Assembly: GCA_013368445.1 (NCBI GenBank)
Contig: JAACJO010000015.1
Span: forward strand, 186,001 to 250,000
DNA from: Leucocoprinus leucothites
Taxonomy: Eukaryota > Basidiomycota > Agaricomycetes > Agaricales > Agaricaceae
DNA length: 64,000 bases
Direction: 5' to 3'
Shown here: positions 56,258 through 64,000 of the stretch, piece by piece
Position numbering within the stretch: position 1 is the stretch's first letter
Layout: each line of letters starts with the position of its first letter
Notes under the pieces: model-generated
The model's input: only the letters and a program-made list of their open reading frames with translations
Told to the model about the DNA's origin: nothing
Database searches by the model: none
Position numbers and translations under genes: made by a program

Positions 56258-57584
56258 TCACGCAATCAAGAGTAAACTAAAGAAGCGAGGAACCTACGTT
56301 GTGACATAATTAGAGGAACGATAGCTATAAGAAATGTAGTAGACTGTACTCACGTCTACTTCTTGCACAACGAAACAATTTTTCCCATCCCGCCCCCATG
56401 ACTCCTCACTACAGCCCCGTAATTCCAGACATCGACTACCGTCTCACCCATACAGTGCCCCGAACTTAGTTCAACGTCGACTCTGTACCGTTTTCCTTGG
56501 AACAATTCAGGATTGTGAAGATACGCGATGGTGAGAGCGTCATGTAACGGAGGTCCAGAGTGGAATCCAAAGACCGACTTGTAAGATGATGCGAAGTAGT
56601 TGATGACGGTGCTGAGCATATGTCGGAGAGATGTCTTTGGAGAGGGAAGGGGAGGGTATGGGGATCCAGGTAGAAGCATGTCCGCTGTTGGTAGAGTAGA
56701 TGGGTGTACACCTGTTAGCAAGCGGTGTTGGACCTCGTAGGTCGCGATTGCCGTATGCGTTACATTAATCGGTATCATCGTGGTCTTGACAGGGGAATTG
56801 AGTACAATCTGTGCCGCATGTGCTGAAAGCAGAATCAGAAAGAAAAAAAAAACACCACAGAAAAGGCGCCGAAGAACGCACGATCGGTGAGGATATTATA
56901 TTCCGCCACAGCAGACCTGTTTCCGAGACCAACACCCCCTCCCATGAATACAAATTCCTCGATTACTCCCTTTTCAATCAGGTCTGGATATACACTGACG
57001 AAAAGAGCGATATTGGTCATCGGACCGCTGGATACCACTGTGACTTTATCCCCCTTGCCACCCTTCCACGTCCTTCTGATCTCTTGGGCCATGCCTTCCA
57101 ACGCTCCGACTACTTCACCCTCACCACCTTGATCATACTCATCATAGATCTTGGCAAAGCGATCCAACACCGCAGGATTGTCCGCGCTCGGCAGACCCTC
57201 AACACCTCCCAGGCCATCTTCGCCGTGGATTTCTGGATCGTGCTTGGCTGGTTGGATGAGGGGGTTCGCAGCACCTGGATATACCTTGATGTGGGTAGGA
57301 GCGCCATAAGCATGCAAGCATCGAGCAGCGTTGAGGGCAGTATGAGCACCCGGCGCGTTTCCGTGTGTCTATTGTTGCTGGGTGAACGGGTCTGGAGGTG
57401 CCGTTACAAGCTGGACGAACTTACGGTCGAGACACCAATAAGATTGATGTCTGGGCAGTGTACAGCAAGCATTATAGCTATCGCGTCGTCATGACCCTAA
57501 CATTTACGGGGTTAAAAGTAAAATTCGGTTCGACCGAAGAATACATACAGGGTCAACATCGAGCCAGACATTCTTCCTCGACAT
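56258..57584 (-). CDS. Nucleoside hydrolase (IU-type ribohydrolase), with a frameshift near the C-terminus
   Basis: Exons 57584-57549, 57496-57425, 57368-56882 and 56822 onward. The enzyme splits nucleosides into base and ribose for salvage. The N-terminal calcium and ribose site reads VWLDVDPGHDDAIAIMLA across the first intron. It is followed by GVSTTHGNAPGAHTALNAAR, VTVVSSGPMTNIALF, FVFMGGGVG and AEYNILTD with the third Ca ligand region, and later PLHDALTIAYL, which supplies the last aspartate. The end should read SWGRDGKNCFVVQEVDVPRFF across a final intron. That frame is reached only if one base is added near 56400-56415; without it translation stops at 56356. The core active site is complete. 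The frameshift is either error or recent damage. Confidence 0.85.
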
Positions 57585-57994
57585 TGGTATTGAGAGACTT
57601 TCAGTGGAAACAAACGAGGATTGAAATGTGTTGGATCAGTACAGAGCCGCATGAGGGAGCCTTTAAGGAATCTTTGAGGTTGTGCGTGATGACGGCTTCA
57701 ACAAAACCCGGAGCGATCCCGGTGTTGGTGATGGACTCACACAGTCACTTATCTGGAAATACTGCCCCTGACTAGGAGCCTCAACAAGCTTCCAACGTTC
57801 TCCTCAACACAATCACTCTTCAAACAGAAAACCGACTGATATTCTCGGGCCGCCAGCATCGTAGCAAATGGGATCCGGATATTACTCAACACACCGTTTA
57901 CTGTCTAAACACTAACCTCATCGATGGCACCCGCGGATTTTTGAAGTCTCAACTTCACAAACATTCAATCAAAACCATTGGACTATGTTTTTAT

Positions 57995-60091
57995 CTAAAT
58001 ATCCACCTCAGCTGCCATAGTCCTCACCAGCTGTTCCATCCCAGGACGTGGAATAAAGCGACACTTGAAAGGCTCAGGGTAGCTGGTCCGGTTTTAAAAC
58101 AAAATACCTCATGGAAACGTAGCATAAGACCTACCTGACGAGGTTCGGCCCGAAGTTAGGGGGATGTACTCCACCCCCTGGAGGTTGAATGTCAAAAGTC
58201 AGCAATAGATTCGCGATGATGGCGAAGACTGAATTCTCTGCTAGCGCTTTTCCTGGACAAACACTATTCAACTTATCTATGAGCTCCGTAACGCTTCGCG
58301 AGGTCAAGCACATACCGTTTCCCAAACCCAAAGGCATATGTCAGTGGATCAATTACATTGTGTGTCTTATCAAGAAAGCGTTCAGGAATAAACTCCTGCG
58401 GGTCATACTGGGGATGTGGCGCAAATGCAATGGCCCTAACAGCTCCCACGTAAGAGTAGTCCCGCGAATACACGAGGCAATACGCACCACACGTTCGGTA
58501 TCACCACTGTCCCTCGAGGGATGAGGTAGTTGTTGTAAATATCATCTTCGGCTGTACACCTGGCGATACCTTCATCCCATTGAACTCTAAACTACCGCAG
58601 AAGATGGAATTAACTCACTGAGAGGCAATGCTGGATGCCACCGTAGACACTCTTTGATTACAGCTGCTACGTATGGCAGATTATGATGGTCTATAATCCT
58701 GACTAGGCGCGGAGTGGATAAATAAGCCTTGACTTCGGAAAAAGCCTTCTTCTGGACTTCAGGGTACATAGCCATGGCCAGGATGAAGACAAGGACTGTT
58801 GTATAGGTCTGAAATCACACTATCAGAAAACTGAAATGTGGTCTATTTGTCATTTAGTGAGGCACTAACCGTCTCAGCTCCTGCTCCGTACAAGGCACCC
58901 GATGTCCACTTGACCCGATATTCGTGTTGTCTCTCATCCTCGTTTTCTTGTTCTAGCAGATCGCGTGTCAATGACTCCGGAGCCTTTTCAGATGCCTTAT
59001 CGTGATCGATGCAGAGTAAGATAAGTTTCCGGGTGGGTGAGGCAACAAACGACTCACCATCTCATGCTTAACATGGAGCAACGGCCGTGACACAAAGTTC
59101 TCGATCGTCTCTCGACCCTTAGCGGCGGTTTTGTGGAATGGGAGAAACGTGAAGTGTTTCACTAGTAAGGACGTTTGTCAGTATACTCCTCAGGAATTTC
59201 CAATGGACATAACAAGAGCTAGCCCTTACGAATTGGTAGAAGATCAGCGAGGAAAGCCCCTGGGACAGTTGATTCGCCGATCATTTGCATAGTGTCCTCT
59301 GCATCGGTGATATACTGAGGATTCATCAGCTCTACTTGTCCGAGTCGCCGTTGAGTACAACTTACATTATTGTCTGCACTCTGGATGCTCAAGCCGTACG
59401 TTATCACGAGTATAATGCGTCCCGCCGCCCTGTTCATTTGATTAGACGTCCAGGATATGAAACTGCCACTATGTGCTTCACGTACAGGCGAACATGTGAG
59501 AAGAACTCTTGAGGATTGTCCAGAAAATCTCTAAGTAATAGGACGGTGAGGTCTTCCTGTACATGGTGATATTTTGCTACGGCAGCGGGACTTAGTGCAA
59601 CATGCGCTAGCTTGCGACTAGCACGCCATTCAGGGCCGTAAGGGAGGAGGGGCATACTTTGCCCAAGTCCCATCATTGTCCCTACTACTGTGAACACCGG
59701 CCGATTGGAGTACTTATTGCTTCGCTTCTCCAGAAGGTCTTTGATAGCGTCCATGCTATTCAATACCAGGACACTATTTCCTAGTCCATGAAAGTACACT
59801 AAGTCGCCTTGGTTGTGTGAGTTGCCATTATACTTGGATAGTGAACAAAGCTGATTACCCACCATATCTCTCCTTGAGGCGCGTGAGTTCAAACCAGGCG
59901 CTTTTGGGCTTCAAACGCCAGATATTGCCGATAATTGGAAATGAGGGAGGACCTGGTGCCTTAGACAAGCCATGTTTACTCGCGTTGACCGTCAAGAATA
60001 ACAGTGTAAGAGTTAGAAGACAGAAGAGGATGGTGATGAGCCAGGTTGAGGGGAAAGGCCAGAGGTTGAGGATGGTGGTCGACGATTTCAT
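57995..60091 (-). CDS. Cytochrome P450 monooxygenase
   Basis: Several exons on the minus strand, about 550 residues. The N-terminus (start 60091) has a membrane anchor, [19 protein letters not shown], and the proline hinge [13 protein letters not shown]. Further motifs are [17 protein letters not shown], the oxygen-binding helix [14 protein letters not shown] (about 58885), the ExxR motif in [10 protein letters not shown] (about 58645), PERF, and the heme loop [17 protein letters not shown] (about 58240-58330), interrupted by a 50-base intron. The last exon ends RTMAAEVDI with a stop at 57995-57997. All canonical P450 motifs are present, so an active enzyme of the ER membrane is expected. It resembles the expanded mushroom CYP families; the substrate is unknown. 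Confidence 0.88.
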
Positions 60092-61413
60092 GTGGGGTGT
60101 TATCCCGTGGTTGACTCGCAGCTTGAGGATCAGTTAGGGATTCTCAGGCTATATCTTGAGTACTACGTACTACACCACCCGATTAGGCCGTAGAGGGTGC
60201 GATATCAATCAAACTAGCGAATAGAAGACACGAGCACTTGGATCTCTTTTTTTAATGATCATCATTACCGACCGATGTGCGGTCTTGAAGATTCGTGATC
60301 CGATGAAACATCAATCCTCTTAGTGTAAGCCTAGGTTACACCTAGTACACGCCACACAGATGGATCCATCTAAAGATGGAACCATTACCTTGAAGCATGC
60401 CACGCTCGTCGCTCGTAACAGACAAGCGGAGTTAAGGAAGTTGCGGCGGAGCACTGCCGGCTCGATCATAAGTTCTTCTCGACCGGTGTCCGGAAATATC
60501 CTGGTACTCGTCTTAGTGATGGCCATGAGACACAATCAGGCCGGCTCATTTGAGCCAGGTATGTTGTGGTGCACGAAGGATCTCTGTGACCCACAAGGCG
60601 CAAATGGGGAAGTTGCAACCTAAGGCTCGAGGGATGATACACTGCGCCTGTGAATCAACAATTCTCTGGAACTATTGAATAATTATTGAAAATCTATCGT
60701 GTGATTATTACATTAATACTACAATAAGGTTCTAGGACTAAGACTTGCTGAAATATTATCACGATAATCCATCAATAATCGGTCCGGATTTTTGAGTATG
60801 CAGTTAAGAAAAATACTCAATTATAATTCGGTAATCCTGCTGGATTATTGATTCAGGGCCGCAGTGGATAATGTTCAAAACCCAGCAGCACTTCTTTGTC
60901 ACAAGTCCAAATAGGGCACAAGCAATGATACTATTAGGATTACCAAAATTCGAAGATCTCGAGTGTTGCTGAGGCGATATAGTTCAGTACGCTGACAGTT
61001 TATTGTGGGAGGGTATATGAGGCCTAGAGAAGTACAAAGCATGGCTATCTAGGACTATCGGTGGGTCAAGATCCATCGGATAAAATGCTTCCCTCAGGGT
61101 CGAGCTAATGTTATATCTGACATCTGTCAGTGTCAGCAAATAACTCGGAAGTGCAGAGTGAATGATGAGTGTGGCGAAATCTGTTCTCCGTCGTAATGCT
61201 TGATGCTTTCTGGCGACGAAGCAACAATAAGCGCCTTATTGTGCTGAGTGCAGAATAAAGTCACACTGATATTCACGGACAGATGAAATGAGAAGTAGCC
61301 GCCAACAAGAATCTGTAGCTATACTGCATCCCTGACACTATATTCCGGCCCTATGTAAACCCTCGCCTGTTTTGTACTGTGGCCTATAGAGGCATCTTCC
61401 TACGAGAAATGAA
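60092..61413 (+). other. Gene-poor, AT-rich stretch
   Basis: About 1.3 kb between the P450 start and the next minus-strand gene. Bases 60640-60860 are notably AT-rich with many ATTATT words. A plus-strand frame at 60360-60623 is open but resembles no known protein. Confidence 0.45.
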
Positions 61414-63319
61414 TTAGTACAACATGGGGTTCGAGGAGTCAGAGGAACCTACGCCAACTATAGCCGTCCCGCTCTCGGAGTCCCGCCTGCGAAATTGCAC
61501 TGTGCCCAGTACCAATGCAGGGTTTCTCTCTGACTCGTTGCGCTCACCGCTGCCGAAGATCGTCGAGAAACCTGACCCCCCTCGTACATAGTTCCGCGAG
61601 TTCAAGTTGGCCAAGAGTGTACTGAAATAAAGACTGCACCAAGGGAACTCAAAGATTGTGAAATATAGATCAGTTGGATATAGTTTGATCTAGTGACGCA
61701 TGAGTGCGGAACTCGCTCGAAAATTTGGAAATTTACCATGATGAGCACTAGGAAGGCGAACAAAGCCGTCCATGTCCCACTATTAACAGTCACAACCAGA
61801 ATACGAAAGATCATATCCCGCGTCCTACGTGGCCGTCTCATTGAGGTGAAGGATTGTTTCTGTTCGGATGCTGACTTACTGTGAAATCGCCGTGCTCTGC
61901 ACTCGAGTTAACAGCCATATCATGCATATTGCCACAGTAACGTCCACAACAACGGCCGCAGCTCTCATCGACACGTTTATGTTCTAAGTCTCGGTAAGTC
62001 AGAAGATCAAGCCAACGAATAATGAGAATAGACAAAACCCACAATAAAGAAAGGTTCTACTTGTACCTCCAGAGGTTGATTGACCCTTAGGTTCGATGAG
62101 ATCGTATCGCTTGACGCTCAAGATGGAAGGAAGAAAGGATACATACGCTCCAGCCCAATAGACTAATGGCGGATAAAATAAAATCTGAGTGAAATTCGTT
62201 TTCGATTGTTATCCTTTACCCACCGATAGGTCCAACTGATGAGCAAGATCGAAGTCAGCAACTTGTAATACCAATTAATAGTTGCAAGCTTACTCAATTG
62301 CCAGGTAGATAATAGAGTCTATAAAGAGCAATAGGTGAGACAGGCACGGCTGCCGGATTTACGAAAAACGGGATTTCATACCAGGAGAAGGCTGAGGGGT
62401 TTTATCCAAATATGGTTTTTTCCGACTAGATCTGAAGTATTAGTTGCATGCAGGCTGTAGATATCAGCCTCGCTCACACAAGTAGATCCTGCGTATGAAG
62501 TAAAGCTGAACGACAAACACCACAACTGCCTATGGATAGATCTGAATGAGCGATGTTGCTTGAGCCCTACTGTAGCCGAGTTACGTACGGTTACCAAGGT
62601 ATGAATCTGATAAACAAGGGACTATGAGCACAGTACCAACTAGCGGAAAAACAACTAGGATCCACGAACCGTCAGCTCTCTGTCGTTGATTAGCACAAAC
62701 AAAAATATATGTGGGAATAGGACTTACACACGGTTGACCAAAAGACCCGCAGTTCGTCCATACTCTAAGATCAAAACAGAGAATACTGCAGTACGAATTT
62801 TAGCATCACGGTCGACTCTAGTCCCTAGCAACATGAAAATTACCTGATTTCATGATCGTGATCTGGCTTGTTGTGTCTGCCATCCTGTTGTGTTGTGTTG
62901 AGAAATCGTGGACGGAAAGACTGTCGACGGAGGAAACGGCAAAAACGAACCACATTGCGGCTATCTATCAAAAACAGTTAGCCCAGTTTCACTTAAGAGA
63001 TTCTATGTTTTTCTGTTTTACTCACTAAGAGTTTGACTATGAGCGGGTCATGCTCATAACTGAAACGAAAGGCGATCCTTAGCTTTGGCCATCCAGAGAC
63101 ATATCGCACGCAAACATTACTCACCTACGAAAATAAAAGAATCTGATGTCACATATATGTGCCTATCAGCCCATCTTTTGAATGATATTTGATAAGCTTA
63201 ACGTACACTTGAAGGGTAGATACTCCCCAAATTGCCTGCGAAATGTAGCCTCCCACAAGCAGGGCGCCATAGGAAGGCATGATGTTGAGGATGATGGGAT
63301 TCTCCATTGGGACCGTCAT
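61414..63319 (-). CDS. DUF6534-type multi-pass membrane protein (copy 3)
   Basis: Minus-strand exons give the family plan. A start at 63319 (or the in-frame ATG at 63307) is followed by LNIMPSYGALLVGGYISQAIWGVSTLQVY, split here as IMPSYGALLVGG and AIWGVSTLQVY. Next come YEHDPLIVKLL, AAMWFVFAVSSVDSL, AVVVFVVQLYFIRRIYLCER (about 62500), RDMIFRILVVTVNSGTWTALFAFLVLI (about 61750-61820, where the threonine- and glycine-containing helix is typical) and the tail LNSRNYVRGGSGFSTIFGSG. The stop is at 61414-61416. Exon joins in the middle (61850-63000) were not all resolved, so I cannot exclude damage. It is more distant from copies 1 and 2 than they are from each other. Predicted seven-span membrane protein, role unknown. 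Confidence 0.65.
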
Positions 63320-64000
63320 TGGGGGCGAGATGGGGCAATGCAGGACAATCAGCGATGTAACCACTGACTTACCAGTTACAGAGGTTTAAGAGGCTACCCC
63401 AAAGTGTAATCAGGAAGCGCTGCAGTGATTGCAGTGACTGATCACGTTTCAGCTGCAGAACCACATGTAAATTTGGGATAGTCGGTGTTCTATATTTCCA
63501 CAGGATACTATTTCGAACAAGTATCAGCGTCAAATCGAAGATCGCCCATGAAGATGCGACTGAAAGGCTGAAGGAACTTACCCAGGACTGGAGCTTCTTG
63601 ATATCGAGATCCAGCCGCAACTGACGATGTCATTTCCGGCAGTATCAATCAATATTCCCAAGGAAGAACCGAAGTTAAATCTTTTCATTTGAGATATGAG
63701 GATGAAAAGGCCACTCGCAATGCGTAGCTTGATTTCAAGGCATTTAGCCAGGGATATGGTAAGCGCCCAAGAGCAATAGTGACTCAGGAAGCTGGAATCG
63801 CCGAATGCTCTTTTCGTGATTTGGCGTGTCACACTGAGTTCGTTCTTGTGAGAGCGGAGCGTCGGGGCTGGCATGCGTTGGCTTGAGTTTTGCGCCTGGG
63901 GCTTTCAGAAGTCGCCTTTCACCGAATGCTTGATTCCAACGTGTTGAAAGCCAGAGCCGAATACGAGTCCACAACGATTGTCGTCCGTTCCGGTCTACGC
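63320..64000 (-). other. Window end with unassigned minus-strand open frames
   Basis: Overlapping minus-strand frames (63369-63620, 63578-63874, 63744-63974) contain hydrophobic segments such as ASSWAIFDLTLILVRNSI and IASGLFILISQM. They may belong to a gene continuing beyond the window, but I cannot splice or identify it. Confidence 0.25.

Noticed and set aside
1..64000. Transposons, CRISPR arrays or prophage-like elements
   Set aside because: No transposase or reverse-transcriptase motifs, no long terminal or inverted repeats, and no regularly spaced repeats were seen. CRISPR arrays are not expected in a fungal nuclear genome.

Overview
This window is nuclear DNA from a basidiomycete fungus, most likely a mushroom-forming agaricomycete. 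Genes are dense and cut by many short introns, mostly 45 to 70 bases with GT...AG ends. Several families are ones I associate with mushrooms: DUF6534-type membrane proteins, a compact NACHT NTPase, a kinase with a long conserved N-terminal region, a fungalysin, a cytochrome P450 and repeated divergent Hsp70-like ATPases. All exon structures below were worked out by hand from splice signals, reading frame and family resemblance, with no RNA or database support.

Layout. 1-5.3 kb: the 3' part of an ornithine cyclodeaminase-like gene, an alpha/beta hydrolase and a DUF6534 membrane protein. 5.8-9 kb: a Rab GTPase relic, an intron-containing tRNA-Val(UAC) and a 668-residue protein kinase. 9-12 kb: a decayed membrane-protein gene in a gene-poor stretch. 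12-13 kb: a 2-Cys peroxiredoxin. 13.5-18.1 kb: an Hsp70-like gene tail-to-tail with a gene of unknown function (partner A). 18.7-24.5 kb: a METTL7-like methyltransferase, AUR1 (inositol phosphorylceramide synthase) and a disordered basic protein. 24.9-35.5 kb: three more Hsp70-like genes on the minus strand, with a paralogue of partner A (partner B) inserted tail-to-tail against the last one. 37-48 kb: fungalysin, NACHT NTPase, a second DUF6534 gene (probably dead) and a PI-specific phospholipase C. 48-60 kb: a methyltransferase relic, an APH-fold kinase, an O-methyltransferase, a MYND-finger pseudogene, a nucleoside hydrolase and a P450. 61.4-63.3 kb: a third DUF6534 gene.

The most striking feature is the 13.5-35.5 kb block. 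Four HSPA12-type Hsp70-like ATPases lie with two copies of one unknown, mostly helical protein. In both cases the unknown gene is convergent with an Hsp70-like gene and separated from it by 341 or 155 bases. This looks like a duplicated two-gene module whose function I cannot name. A second theme is decay. Several genes carry single-base frameshifts, and three relics carry stops where a C-to-T change at a CGA or CAG codon is the simplest explanation. Other genes here (kinase, AUR1, peroxiredoxin, fungalysin, PLC, partner A and B) read through cleanly.
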